A stretch of DNA of 64,000 bases from Thermopolyspora sp044507605 (GCA_044507605.1 JBIQJI010000027.1:1-64000); one strand, 5' to 3'. Positions 30,152 to 39,970 are shown, counted from the stretch's first letter. The notes: generated by a model from the sequence alone, not told the origin. Numbers and translations are program-made.

Positions 30152-32446
30152 GTGACTCAGCCGCTCACCGGTCAGCGCTCACAGCGCGAGCCGATCTCCG
30201 AGCTCTATGACCGTCACGCCGCCGAGCTGTTCGTGTACTGCTATGACCAACTCGGCGACTCCGGCGCCGCCGCGGACGTGCTGATCACCGTCCTCGTCGG
30301 TGCGCCGCCCACGGAGCGGTCACGTGCCTCGCTCTACGCGCTCGCCCGCCGGGAGATCGGCCGCCGCGACGTCCGCACCCCGCCGCCCGCCACCGACAGC
30401 GCCACCCGGCCCGCCACCTCGCTCATCGAGCGCGTGTTCCGCGAGATGCGGCCGCACCAGCGCGAAGTGCTGCTGCTGTCGGCCGTGTGCGGCCTGCCCA
30501 CCGAGGAGCTGGCCACCATCCTCGACGTGGCCGTCGACACGGCGAGCGACATGATCTTCAGCGCGCGCAACCGCTTCACCGGCTCGCTCACCGCCGCCCT
30601 CACGCACGCCAGGTCCACCGAGTACGTCTCGAAGCGGCTCGCCGAGGTCTACGGCGCCCTCGAAGTCGCCGGGCTCGAAGACGCCCTGTCCTGCCTGCCC
30701 TGGCCCCGCCCGCCGCTCGAACTCCGCGAGCGGATCCTCTCGCTGGCGCCGGCCCTGCCCCACGTCCCGGCCACCGGCACGACGACCGTCCCCGGCCGGC
30801 TGATGTGGCCCACCACGCCGAACTGGCCGGTGCCCCTGGCCGAACCCGACGAGATCACCCAGAGCGGCGTCTTCACCGCGAAACTGCCGCCCCTCCCCCG
30901 CGCCGCCTGGGCCCCTCCCCCGGCCGACGGCCCCGGCGACACGCCGGCCGGCACCCCCGCCCCCACCAACGCGCCGCAAAGGGCCCGGCACCTCAAGCGG
31001 CCCAGGCACGACGAGACGACCACGCCGATCCCCCGCATGGGCACGGGCGGCAAGGACTTCCTGGCCGAGGCCCTCGCCCGGTCCTTCCGCCTCCGCCCGC
31101 CACGCGCCCGAAGCCACCGCCTCCGCCCGAACCCGTCACCCGACGGCGACCCGGGCGGCGCAGCCGACCCCTCGGCGCCCTCGCCTCACTCCGGCCCCGC
31201 ATCCCGCCCCGGCCCGCCCACCGGCACCGGCCACGGCGCCCCGCCGGACCCGCCGCCGCCCGGACCCCACCTCGATCCCACGAGCCGCCCCGCCCCACCG
31301 GCCGACGCCCAGCCGAGCGCCCGTCCGGATCTCCCGGCGCATCGGCCGCAGGGCGACCCCGCGACCGGCTCCGGCCGGACCCCCGGCGGCCCGGACCCCT
31401 TCGCCCCGCCCGCCCTCGACATCGCCTCTTTCCAGGCCGCCGCCAGGCCGGCGCTGCTGGCCCTCCCCCCGGCCCAGACCGCGCCCGGCATCCTCGCGGA
31501 CCCAGGCACCGCCTCGACCCCCGAGACATCCGGCCGCACCACGCTCGACCGCGCCGCCCCCGCCCACGGCGCCCCCGACCCCGAGACACCCGGCCCCAGC
31601 ACGGCCGGCCCCAGCACGGCCGACCCCAACACGGGCGACCGGGAAACCACCGACCGGGAAGCGACCGGCGCCACGACGACCGAGCACGCGCCTCCCGGCC
31701 ACCGCAAGCCCGGGCGTCCGGCACCCGGCCGCAAGAAGCCGGGCCGTTCGACGTCGCGCCCCAAGACGACCGGCCGATCGACGACGGGCTCCGAGACGAC
31801 CGGGCGTGCGACGCCGGGCTCCAGGACGACCGGCGCTACGGGTCCGCTGCCGGCCGTCCGGGAGGCGGCCGACGACCCGCCGCACCGGCAAGAGAGCGAA
31901 CTGGCCGAATTCGAGCGAACCGCGAGGGACGGGGCAACGCTCGATGAGCGCCCCGGCATCGACCGGACCCGCGGGGACCGGCACGACCGGCACGACCAGG
32001 CCGACCGATCCGGGCCGGACCGGTCGGCCGCGCCGGACCTGCTGGACCCCTCGGACCGGTCGGCGGAAGGCCCGGCCGACGATGACCTGATCCATGCATC
32101 CGAACGGGACACCGCCGACATCCCGGTCATCGGCCCCGACTTCGCCGTCTCCGCCCCCGGCACCCACGAACCGATCGGCGCCCAACAGACCGGCATCGAA
32201 GCCGGTGGCACCGCGAAGCCCGCAGCGGACACGGCCACGGCGCCCGCCGCCGAACCTCCGGAGACCTCCTCCGGCGACGGACGTTCCGCGGCACCGATCA
32301 GGTTCAGGCGCAGTCACAAGCGACCCAAGCCGATCAAGGTGGGCGAGCACCACTTCGACTGGCTCTGGGAGCTGGTCGGCCTGGTGGTCGCGATAGGCAT
32401 CGCCCTGATCGTCTTCTTCACCGTGCCGATGATCATCACACCGTGA
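30152..32446 (+). CDS. Tail-anchored ECF-sigma-like protein with long low-complexity linker
   Basis: The 764-residue protein has sigma-70 region 2-like sequence (residues about 10-65: ISELYDRHAAELFVYCYDQL, then YALARREIGRRD) and region 4-like sequence (MRPHQREVLLLSAVCGLPTE, VDTASDMIFSARNRF). Residues about 250-690 are low-complexity Pro/Thr/Arg sequence. Residues about 457-568 follow a five-residue period (PSTAG PSTAD PNTGD RETTD and similar). The C-terminus has a basic patch (RRSHKRPKPIK) and one membrane helix (WELVGLVVAIGIALIVFFTV) followed by six residues. This predicts a sigma-like domain held at the membrane from inside. The GTG at 30152 has AGAGGAAA seven bases upstream. Whether it binds RNA polymerase is unknown. 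Confidence 0.75.
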   Translation: MTQPLTGQRSQREPISELYDRHAAELFVYCYDQLGDSGAAADVLITVLVGAPPTERSRASLYALARREIGRRDVRTPPPATDSATRPATSLIERVFREMRPHQREVLLLSAVCGLPTEELATILDVAVDTASDMIFSARNRFTGSLTAALTHARSTEYVSKRLAEVYGALEVAGLEDALSCLPWPRPPLELRERILSLAPALPHVPATGTTTVPGRLMWPTTPNWPVPLAEPDEITQSGVFTAKLPPLPRAAWAPPPADGPGDTPAGTPAPTNAPQRARHLKRPRHDETTTPIPRMGTGGKDFLAEALARSFRLRPPRARSHRLRPNPSPDGDPGGAADPSAPSPHSGPASRPGPPTGTGHGAPPDPPPPGPHLDPTSRPAPPADAQPSARPDLPAHRPQGDPATGSGRTPGGPDPFAPPALDIASFQAAARPALLALPPAQTAPGILADPGTASTPETSGRTTLDRAAPAHGAPDPETPGPSTAGPSTADPNTGDRETTDREATGATTTEHAPPGHRKPGRPAPGRKKPGRSTSRPKTTGRSTTGSETTGRATPGSRTTGATGPLPAVREAADDPPHRQESELAEFERTARDGATLDERPGIDRTRGDRHDRHDQADRSGPDRSAAPDLLDPSDRSAEGPADDDLIHASERDTADIPVIGPDFAVSAPGTHEPIGAQQTGIEAGGTAKPAADTATAPAAEPPETSSGDGRSAAPIRFRRSHKRPKPIKVGEHHFDWLWELVGLVVAIGIALIVFFTVPMIITP

Positions 32447-32488
32447 CCCGGATCCGCGGCGGCTCCTGAAAAATCGCCCGCGACCCAC

Positions 32489-32514
32489 GGGGCCGGCACC
32501 CACTCGTCGGCCCC
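32489..32514 (+). terminator. Hairpin after the sigma-like gene
   Basis: A perfect 7-bp GC stem (GGGGCCG/CGGCCCC) with a 12-base loop lies 43 bp after the stop at 32446, between convergent genes. There is no T-run, as often in high-GC genomes. Confidence 0.4.
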
Positions 32515-32643
32515 GCCCTCGGCGGCACCGGATCGCCGCCACCCACGATGCCGGCGTCCGCCCCCGGCAGCGCGCGCATCGGGCCCTGTTCGGCGGGAGA
32601 CGCCCGGGGCACGGCGAGACCGGCCCCGCCGTCCGGCCGGAAC

Positions 32644-32657
32644 GAGAACACGTTCTC
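32644..32657. promoter_or_regulatory. KstR-type inverted repeat downstream of tetR
   Basis: GAGAACACGTTCTC has perfect 6-bp arms around a 2-base spacer and fits the mycobacterial KstR pattern AAC-N2-GTT. It shares the decamer AGAACACGTT with the site at the tetR start (33306-33319) and, on the minus strand, with the site before the alcohol dehydrogenase gene (38796-38809). No gene start lies near it. Confidence 0.5.
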
Positions 32658-32681
32658 TGTCCGGAACGGAAGCGGCAGCGC

Positions 32682-33305
32682 TCAGCTCGGGGCGAGCAGC
32701 CGGCTCGCGACGATCTCGATGCGATGCTGCACCTCGTCGCTGGTGCGGCGGCCGCGCAGCAGCTCCATCAGCTCCATCACCCAGACGCTCGACAGCGACG
32801 AGACGAGCGCGCAGCGCGCTTCCTCGCCCGCGAGCCCGTTCCCGGGCCCGCCGTCGGCGACGCGGAGCAGGAGCCCGGTCATCCGGTCGCAGAACGGGAC
32901 CTCGACGTCGGCCAGGATCAGGGCTCGGATGAGGGCGTCGGCCAGTTCGGGCTCGCGCATCAGCCCTCGCGTCGCCCGCATGAGCACGTCGACGGCCCGC
33001 CCTGCGGCGGTGGCGGCGGTGGGCGGGTGGCGCTCGATGCCGCTTTCCAGCAGGTCGAGTTCCTCGCCGACCACGGCCACGACGAGATCCATTTTCGAGG
33101 GGAAGTAGCGATAGAGCGTGCCGAGGGCGACACCGGCCCGCTCGGCGACGGTGCGCATCTGCATCGCCTCGACCCCGCCCCGGGAGGCGAGCGCGGCGGC
33201 GGCCCGGACGATGCGCCTGCGACGCTGGTGCCGGCTCCCGGCGCGCCCGTGATCGGGGCCCAGCGCCGGCGGGGGCGTCTCAGAGGCGGGTCGCGGGACG
33301 CGCAT
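32682..33305 (-). CDS. TetR-family transcriptional repressor, KstR-like
   Basis: The 207-residue TetR regulator has an N-terminal helix-turn-helix (RRRIVRAAAALASRGGVEAM, MRTVAERAGVALGTLYRYFPSKMDL) that closely resembles mycobacterial KstR, the repressor of cholesterol catabolism. The C-terminal ligand domain includes LMREPELADALIRALILADV and ends VQHRIEIVASRLLAPS. The ATG at 33305 has no ribosome binding site; a TAACGT hexamer exactly at -12 to -7 suggests a leaderless mRNA. The inverted repeat GAGAACACGTTATC abuts the start codon, which predicts strong autorepression. The ligand may be a CoA thioester, as for KstR, but this is inference. No sterol genes are in the window. Confidence 0.83.
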   Translation of the reverse strand: MRVPRPASETPPPALGPDHGRAGSRHQRRRRIVRAAAALASRGGVEAMQMRTVAERAGVALGTLYRYFPSKMDLVVAVVGEELDLLESGIERHPPTAATAAGRAVDVLMRATRGLMREPELADALIRALILADVEVPFCDRMTGLLLRVADGGPGNGLAGEEARCALVSSLSSVWVMELMELLRGRRTSDEVQHRIEIVASRLLAPS

Positions 33306-33319
33306 GAGAACACGTTATC
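33306..33319 (-). promoter_or_regulatory. Autoregulatory operator and leaderless -10 of tetR
   Basis: The inverted repeat GAGAACACGTTATC occupies positions -1 to -14 relative to the tetR ATG (33305). On the minus strand it contains TAACGT at -12 to -7, a TANNNT -10 element placed so that transcription would begin at the start codon. Repressor binding here would block the promoter. No clear -35 was found. Confidence 0.55.
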
Positions 33320-33615
33320 TGATGCGGGGCGACCGGCGGCCGCACCCGCGCGCGCCCTGACCTGCCGCCCCGCTGCGCCCTTCACTGGCGAGACACGGCG
33401 ACATGAACGCGACACGACTGCGCGAGGACCGGACGAGACTCCGTTCTACCTGAACATCGGGCCCGGCCGTTCGGCCGGGACCGCCAGGCCGGCCGGTGCG
33501 GGAGGGCTCGACACGTCCGGGGCGGCGACGGAATCCCCGGCAGCGGCGGCACCAGACGCACCGAAACTTTCAGCACGGCGGCGCCCCGTCCGGTCCCGAC
33601 GCCCCGGCACGGTGG
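33320..33615. other. Non-coding gap between tetR and gmd
   Basis: I see no credible gene in these 296 bp. A perfect 7-bp GC hairpin with a GTTC loop (CCCGGCC/GGCCGGG, 33462-33479) lies about 135 bp past the gmd stop and may help end gmd transcription. The part next to tetR would hold its -35 region. Confidence 0.4.
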
Positions 33616-34641
<1,026 letters not shown>

Positions 34642-34749
34642 GAAGCCTCCCTTTTCACAGTCGCCGACACTGGAATGTACCTCGCGGCACTGCTTGCCCG
34701 CCTTAGGCTGATCACGGCGTTTGCCACCAGATGACTAGAACCTGTTATA

Positions 34750-34764
34750 CCGAACTATATTCGG
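34750..34764. promoter_or_regulatory. Inverted repeat in the gmd / glycosyltransferase divergent region
   Basis: CCGAA-CTATA-TTCGG is a perfect 5-bp inverted repeat around an AT-rich centre in the 191-bp region between gmd and the glycosyltransferase gene. It could be an operator over a promoter; TAAGGT at 34797-34802 is a possible -10 for the plus-strand gene. Confidence 0.35.
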
Positions 34765-34832
34765 CACCCAACCTACCGGACGGTAACGCGACAGGCTAAG
34801 GTCATCGTCAGGAGAGGGGTGACCGCGAGCCC

Positions 34833-36101
34833 ATGATCGAACCCACCGCCGTGCCCGCGACCGGCCCGCTGCGCGTGGCGCTGCTGTCCTACCGCAGCAA
34901 GCCGACCTGCGGGGGGCAGGGCGTCTACCTGCGCCACCTCAGCCGGGAGCTGGTCGCCCTCGGGCACCACGTGGAGGTGTTCTCCGGCCAGCCCTACCCC
35001 GAGCTCGACGAAGGTGTGATCCTCAACGAGGTGCCGAGCCTCGACCTCTACCGCGACGAGGACCCGTTCCGCACGCCGAAGCGGGAAGAGTACCGCGACT
35101 GGGTGGACGTGCTCGAAGTCGCCACCATGCGCGCCGGGGGCTTCCCCGAGCCGCTGACCTTCAGCCTGCGCGCGCTGCGCGAACTGCGCCGCCGCGCCGC
35201 CGACTTCGACGTCGTCCAGGACAACCAGACCCTCGGCTACGGCATCCTCGGCATCCAGCGGATCCTCCCCGTCGTCGGCACGATCCACCATCCGATCAGC
35301 GTCGACCGCCGCATCGAGCTCGCCGCCGCCACCGGGTGGAAAAAGCTGTCGATGCGCCGCTGGTACGGCTTCGTCCGCATGCAGGCGTACGTCGCGGCCC
35401 GGCTCTCGCCCATCCTCACCGTCAGCGAGTCCAGCGTCGCCGACATCCACCGCGACTTCAACGTGCCGCAGGCCAACCTGCGGCTGATCCCGCTCGGCGT
35501 CGACACCCGCTACTTCCACCCGCGGCCCCACCTGCCCAGGCGGAAGGGGTCGATCGTCGCCGTGGCGAGCGCCGACTCGCCGATGAAGGGCGTGGCGACG
35601 CTGCTGCACGCCGTCGCCAAGCTCGCCACCGAGCGCGACGTGCACGTGACCGTGGTCAGCAAGCCCACCCCCGGCGGCCCGACCGAGCGCCTGGTCAAGG
35701 AGCTCGCCCTCGGCGACCGCGTCAGGTTCGTGCACGGCATCAGCGACGACGAGCTGGGCGAGCTCATCGCCACCAGCGAGATCTCCGTCGTGCCGTCCCT
35801 GTACGAAGGCTTCTCGCTGCCGGCCGTCGAGCATATGGCCTGCGCCACGCCGCTCGTGGCGAGCCGTACCGGGGCGCTGCCCGAGGTCGTGGGCGACGCC
35901 GCGATCCAGGTGACGCCGGGCGACGCCGAGGAGCTCGCGGCGGCGCTGCGCCGCCTCCACGACTCGCCGGCCGAGCGGGAACGGGTGGGCCGGGCCGGCT
36001 ATGACCGGGTCATGGAGCGCTACACCTGGCATGTGGTCGCCAGGCGCACGGTGGAGGCGTACCGGGAGGCGATCGCCGCCCGGCACGCGGGCGTGGGCTG
36101 A
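34833..36101 (+). CDS. GT4-family glycosyltransferase
   Basis: The 422-residue GT-B fold enzyme transfers a sugar from a nucleotide donor. N-terminal acceptor part: LRVALLSYRSKPTCGGQGVY (Gly-rich loop), LSRELVALGHHVEVFSGQPYP. C-terminal donor part: LIPLGVDTRYFHP, VRFVHGISDDELGELIA and the GT4 signature VPSLYEGFSLPAVEHMACATPLVAS containing the E-x7-E pair. ATG at 34833; the AGGAGAGGGG upstream is about 13 bases away. The next genes encode a methyltransferase and an alpha-toroid protein in the same direction, and a second methyltransferase convergently. Together they look like a small surface-glycan or glycolipid cluster; donor and acceptor are unknown. Confidence 0.88.
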   Translation: MIEPTAVPATGPLRVALLSYRSKPTCGGQGVYLRHLSRELVALGHHVEVFSGQPYPELDEGVILNEVPSLDLYRDEDPFRTPKREEYRDWVDVLEVATMRAGGFPEPLTFSLRALRELRRRAADFDVVQDNQTLGYGILGIQRILPVVGTIHHPISVDRRIELAAATGWKKLSMRRWYGFVRMQAYVAARLSPILTVSESSVADIHRDFNVPQANLRLIPLGVDTRYFHPRPHLPRRKGSIVAVASADSPMKGVATLLHAVAKLATERDVHVTVVSKPTPGGPTERLVKELALGDRVRFVHGISDDELGELIATSEISVVPSLYEGFSLPAVEHMACATPLVASRTGALPEVVGDAAIQVTPGDAEELAAALRRLHDSPAERERVGRAGYDRVMERYTWHVVARRTVEAYREAIAARHAGVG

Positions 36102-36179
36102 GCCGCCGGGGCGAGCCCGCGCGCAAACACCCACGCAGCAGGCCAAGGGGAAGCGGGACGAGAGAAGGGGAAACGGTAA

Positions 36180-36893
36180 GTGCTGACCGTCGACTTCCGG
36201 CGCCTGCCGGTCGGACCCGGCCATCGCGTGCTCGATCTCGGCTGCGGCGGGGGCCGGCACGCCTTCGAGGTGCTGCGGCGGGGCGCCGACGTGGTGGCGT
36301 TCGACCAGGACCCCGCCGAGCTGGAGAACGTGGCCGCGATGTTCGTCGCCATGGACAAGGCCGGCGAGGTGCCGCCGGGAGCCACGGGACGCACGGTGAC
36401 CGGCGACGCGCTCGACATGCCGTTCCCCGACGCGTCGTTCGACACCGTCATCGCGGCCGAGGTGCTGGAGCACATCCCCGACGACATGGCGGCGATGCGG
36501 GAGATCGTCCGGGTGCTCAAACCGGGCGGGCTGGTCGCGGTCACGGTGCCGAGCTTCCTGCCGGAACGCATCTGCTGGGCGCTGTCGGAGGACTACCACA
36601 CCGCCCTGGGCGGGCACATCCGGATCTACACGCTCGCCGAGCTGCGGGCCAAGCTGAAATCCAGCGGGCTGCGCGTCGGCGGGCACCACAACGCCCACGG
36701 GCTGCACTCGCCGTACTGGTGGATCAAGTGCGCGGTCGGGGTCAACGACGACGATCACCCGCTCGCCAAGGCCTACCATCGCCTGCTCGTCTGGGACATC
36801 ATGCGCCGGCCCGCCGTCACGCGGCTCGCCGAGGCCGTGCTCAACCCGCTCATCGGCAAGAGCCTGGTCCTCTACGCGCGCAAGCCGGCATGA
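36180..36893 (+). CDS. Class I SAM-dependent methyltransferase
   Basis: The 237-residue Methyltransf_11-type protein has motif I VLDLGCGGGRHAFEVLRRGA, acidic motif II VVAFDQDP, DALDMPFPDASFDTVIAAEV (motif IV), EHIPDD and VRVLKPGGLVAVTVP. The GTG at 36180 follows AAGGGGAA; the SAM domain begins within 12 residues, so the start is well placed. The C-terminal part (HNAHGLHSPYWWIKCAVGV) is not a standard motif and may bind the substrate. Its stop overlaps the alpha-toroid gene ATG as ATGA, so the two are coupled. The methyl acceptor is unknown. Confidence 0.88.
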   Translation: MLTVDFRRLPVGPGHRVLDLGCGGGRHAFEVLRRGADVVAFDQDPAELENVAAMFVAMDKAGEVPPGATGRTVTGDALDMPFPDASFDTVIAAEVLEHIPDDMAAMREIVRVLKPGGLVAVTVPSFLPERICWALSEDYHTALGGHIRIYTLAELRAKLKSSGLRVGGHHNAHGLHSPYWWIKCAVGVNDDDHPLAKAYHRLLVWDIMRRPAVTRLAEAVLNPLIGKSLVLYARKPA

Positions 36894-37963
36894 CGGTGCC
36901 GCCGCCGATCCCCGCCGTCGACGGGATCATCGACCAGGCCCAGGTCCTCGCCACCGCGCAGAGCATCGCGGCCGTGCAGCGCCCCGACGGCGGAGTGCCG
37001 TGGCCCGACGGCCACATCGACGCCTGGAACCACGTCGAGTGCCTCATGGCCCTCACCGCCGCCGGACTGACCGAGCCGGCCCGGCGCGGCCACGAGTGGC
37101 TGGTACGCCACCAGCGCGCCGACGGTTCGTGGCCCATGCGCGTCGTCGACGGCGAGGCCGTCGAGCAGGGCGGCGAGACCAACCACGCGGCGTACGTGGC
37201 CGTGGGCGTGTGGCACGACCTGCTCGTCACCGGAGACGAGGCGTTCGCCCGGCGGATGTGGCCCGTCGTGACCAGGGCGCTCGACTTCGTCGTCGACCTG
37301 CAGGCGCCGCGCGGCGAGATCGTCTGGGAGCGCACCGCCGACGGCCGGCCCGGCGACCACGCGCTGCTCACCGGCTGCTCCTCGATCCACCAGGGGCTGC
37401 GCTGCGGGACGCTGCTCGCGGAACGTCTCGGCGACCCCCGGCCCGACTGGGAGCTCGCCGCCGACCGCCTCGGGCACGCCGTCGCCGCCCATCCCGAGGC
37501 GTTCGCCGACAAGAGCACCTTCTCGATGGACTGGTACTACCCGGTGCTCGGCGGCGCGCTGCGCGGCGCCGAGGGGCGGGCCCGGCTGGAGGCCGAGTGG
37601 GACGTGTTCGTCGTGCCGGGGCTCGGCGTGCGCTGCGTCCACGATCAGCCCTGGGTCACCGGCGCCGAGTCGAGCGAACTGGTGCTGGCCCTCGACGCGC
37701 TCGGCCTGCGCGACCGCGCCCTCACGATCTTCGCCGACCTGCAGCATCTGCGCCACGACGACGGTTCGTACTGGACCGGCCGGCAGTTCGCCACCGGCCG
37801 CCACTTCCCGCACGAACGCTCGGCCTACACCGCCGCCGCCGTCGTGCTCGCCGCCGACGCCCTGTCGGACACGACCCCGGCGTCGGGCATCTTCCGCGAC
37901 ATCCCGGGAGACTGCCTGCCCCACGCCACCTGCGGCTGCGCCCCGGCCCGCACGACCGCCTAG
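36890..37963 (+). CDS. Prenyltransferase/squalene-oxidase-repeat (alpha/alpha toroid) protein
   Basis: The 357-residue protein resembles the alpha/alpha-toroid family (prenyltransferase-like / squalene cyclase-like repeats). It has repeats of the type QSIAAVQRPDGGVPWPDG, WLVRHQRADGSWPMR and HLRHDDGSYWTGRQF, where QxxDGxW-like turns recur. It lacks the DXDD acid motif of squalene-hopene cyclases, so a terpene cyclase role is not supported; a glycan-binding or lyase role is equally possible. The C-terminus has a Cys cluster (GDCLPHATCGCAPA). The ATG overlaps the upstream methyltransferase stop, and its TAG shares the sequence CTAG with the stop of the convergent gene. Confidence 0.75.
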   Translation: MTVPPPIPAVDGIIDQAQVLATAQSIAAVQRPDGGVPWPDGHIDAWNHVECLMALTAAGLTEPARRGHEWLVRHQRADGSWPMRVVDGEAVEQGGETNHAAYVAVGVWHDLLVTGDEAFARRMWPVVTRALDFVVDLQAPRGEIVWERTADGRPGDHALLTGCSSIHQGLRCGTLLAERLGDPRPDWELAADRLGHAVAAHPEAFADKSTFSMDWYYPVLGGALRGAEGRARLEAEWDVFVVPGLGVRCVHDQPWVTGAESSELVLALDALGLRDRALTIFADLQHLRHDDGSYWTGRQFATGRHFPHERSAYTAAAVVLAADALSDTTPASGIFRDIPGDCLPHATCGCAPARTTA

Positions 37964-38703
37964 TGGATGCGTTCGAGGACCCTCAGGGAGCCTTCCCGGC
38001 GGACCTCCGCGAAGCCCTCCCGCAGGGCCCTGAGGTAGACGCGGTAGGGGCCCTGGCCGCCGTCGGCGGGGTCGGGGTAGATGTCGTGGAAGGCCAGGGC
38101 GCCGCCCGGGATGACGTGCGGGGCCCAGCCTTCGTAGTCGAGGGTGACGGGGGCCTCGGAGTGGGCGCCGTCGATGAAGAGCAGGGCCAGGGGGGCGCGC
38201 CAGTGGGGGGCCACCCGTTCGGAGCGGCCCACGATGGCGATCACTTCGTCCTCCAGCCCGGCGGCGGCGATGGTCTGGCGGAAGACCGGCAAGGAGTCCA
38301 TCTTGCCGAAGCGGGGGTCCATCAGCGACGGGTCGTGGTGCTCCCAGCCGGGCTGGATCTCCTCCGAGCCGCGGTGGTGGTCGACGGTGAACACCACCGA
38401 CCCGGTGAGGCGCGCCGCCGCGCCCAGGTAGATGGCCGACTTGCCGCAGTAGGTGCCGATCTCGCACATGGGGCCGCGGGCGCCGTACGTGAGGGCGGTC
38501 TCGAACAGGGCGGCCCCTTCGCGGGACGGCATGAAGCCCTTGGCGGCCTCGGCGGCGGCGAGCAGGTCGGCCGGCATCCGGGCGGCCTCTTGGGCGGGCG
38601 GCTCCGGAGGCGGCTCGCCGGGCGGCTCGTGGCGCGGCTCGCCGTGCGGCGCCTGGGGCGGCACGTGGGGCGGCTCGGCGGGTGTCCGGTCGGTGGACGG
38701 CAT
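37960..38703 (-). CDS. Class I SAM-dependent methyltransferase (Methyltransf_24 type) with Pro-rich N-terminus
   Basis: The 247-residue protein has an N-terminal Pro/Glu/His-rich tail of about 40 residues, then a methyltransferase domain: GPMCEIGTYCGKSAIYLGAA (motif I), VVFTVDHHRGSEE (motif II), LALLFIDGAHSEAPV (FIDGAH is typical of CmcI/Methyltransf_24) and HVIPGGALAFHDIYPDP. The ATG at 38703 is the longest start; GGGAGAG lies about 12 bases upstream, and a start at MPADLL (residue 43) would remove the tail. The gene converges on the toroid gene with a four-base overlap. Such proteins often O-methylate sugars, fitting the neighbouring glycosyltransferase cluster. Confidence 0.83.
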   Translation of the reverse strand: MPSTDRTPAEPPHVPPQAPHGEPRHEPPGEPPPEPPAQEAARMPADLLAAAEAAKGFMPSREGAALFETALTYGARGPMCEIGTYCGKSAIYLGAAARLTGSVVFTVDHHRGSEEIQPGWEHHDPSLMDPRFGKMDSLPVFRQTIAAAGLEDEVIAIVGRSERVAPHWRAPLALLFIDGAHSEAPVTLDYEGWAPHVIPGGALAFHDIYPDPADGGQGPYRVYLRALREGFAEVRREGSLRVLERIH

Positions 38704-38795
38704 GGGCTCAGCGCTCTCCCGGGGGCGTCGTTTCCGGGCACCCTATCGGGGCGCACCGACCGAACAATCTTCCGCTCTCCCCTTGTTCCCCCATC

Positions 38796-38809
38796 TGCAA
38801 CGTGTTCTA
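38796..38809 (+). promoter_or_regulatory. KstR/TetR-type operator upstream of the alcohol dehydrogenase gene
   Basis: TGCAACGTGTTCTA fits the KstR pattern T-N2-AAC-N2-GTT-N2-A exactly. Its reverse complement contains AGAACACGTT, shared with the two sites flanking the tetR gene 5 kb away. It lies 75 bp before the ATG at 38885, a usual operator position. Confidence 0.55.
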
Positions 38810-38884
38810 CTTTGCACGTCGGGCGGCACGCGGTGCGGTCCTGTCCGAAAGCCGCCCTGTCCCCGGAGGAAGAGGAGTTCCCTC

Positions 38885-39970
38885 ATGCGCGCCGCCCTGC
38901 TGCACGCCGTAGGCGATGACAGGCTGGACATCCGCGACGACGTCACCCTGACTCCGGTCGGGCCCACCGATGTGCGGGTGCGGATCCGGGCGACGGGGGT
39001 CTGCCACACCGACCTGTCGGTCATCTCCGGCGTGCTGCCGATGCCGCTGCCGGTCATCCCCGGCCACGAGGGCGCCGGGGAGGTCGTGGAGGTCGGCGGC
39101 CACGTGACCGCCGTGCGGCCGGGCGACCACGTCATCCTGAGCTGGACCCCCGCCTGCGGCGAGTGCCCCGAGTGCCTCGGCGGCCAGCCGTTCCTGTGCA
39201 AAACGCACCTGAGGGCGAGCTACACCCTGCCCCGCTTCCGGTACGGCGGCGACGCCCCGGCCTTCGGCATGGCCGGCTGCGGCACCTGGGCCGAGGAGAT
39301 CGTGGTGCCGGCGCACGGCGCGATCAAGGTCGACGCCGACGTGCCGTACGATGTGGCGGCCCTCATCGGCTGCGGCATCACCACGGGGGTCGGCGCGGTG
39401 GTCAACACCGCCAAGGTGCGCCCCGGCTCGACGGTGGCGGTGGTGGGCTGCGGCGGGGTGGGCCTGTCGGTGATCCAGGGGGCCCGGATCTCGGGCGCGA
39501 CCACGATCGTCGCCATCGACCCGCTGGAGGCCAAGCACGGGCCGGCGAGGAAGGTCGGCGCCACGCACGCGATCGTCCCCGAGGATCTGCCGGCCGCGCG
39601 CGAGGAGCTGACCGGCGGCAGGGGCTTCGACTACGGCTTCGAGGTCGTCGGCAGGTCCGCCTCGATCATGACGGCCTGGCAGGCGACCAGGCGCGGCGGC
39701 GACGTGATCGTGGTGGGCGCGGGCGCGATGGACGACCTGGTGCCGCTGTCGGCGTTCAGCCTGCTGTTCGAGGGCAAGCGGCTGCTCAGCTCCCTGTACG
39801 GCGAGGCCGACGTGCGCCGTGACTTCTCCTCCCTGGTGGGCCTGTGGCGGGCCGGCCGGCTGGACCTGGACACGATGATCAGCGGCCGCATCGGGCTGGC
39901 CGACCTCAACGAGGCCGTGCGGGCGCTGCGCGACGGCGAGGCGCTGCGGCAGATCGTCGTCCTGGACTGA
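38885..39970 (+). CDS. Zinc-dependent alcohol dehydrogenase (MDR family, NDMA-dependent type)
   Basis: The 361-residue medium-chain dehydrogenase has the catalytic zinc region GVCHTDLSVISG, IPGHEGAGEVVEVG (His/Glu), the structural-zinc cysteines CGECPECLGGQPFLC, and the cofactor fold VAVVGCGGVGLSVIQGARISGA. The spacing LSWTPACGECPEC resembles actinobacterial class III / NDMA-dependent dehydrogenases with tightly bound NAD. It would oxidise an alcohol to an aldehyde in the cytoplasm. The ATG at 38885 follows GAGGAG. A KstR-type site 75 bp upstream suggests control by a TetR regulator. The substrate is unknown. Confidence 0.9.
   Translation: MRAALLHAVGDDRLDIRDDVTLTPVGPTDVRVRIRATGVCHTDLSVISGVLPMPLPVIPGHEGAGEVVEVGGHVTAVRPGDHVILSWTPACGECPECLGGQPFLCKTHLRASYTLPRFRYGGDAPAFGMAGCGTWAEEIVVPAHGAIKVDADVPYDVAALIGCGITTGVGAVVNTAKVRPGSTVAVVGCGGVGLSVIQGARISGATTIVAIDPLEAKHGPARKVGATHAIVPEDLPAAREELTGGRGFDYGFEVVGRSASIMTAWQATRRGGDVIVVGAGAMDDLVPLSAFSLLFEGKRLLSSLYGEADVRRDFSSLVGLWRAGRLDLDTMISGRIGLADLNEAVRALRDGEALRQIVVLD

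Noticed and set aside
36890..37963. Terpene (squalene-hopene type) cyclase function for the alpha-toroid protein
   Set aside because: The fold-like repeats are present but the catalytic DXDD motif is not, and no isoprenoid genes are nearby.
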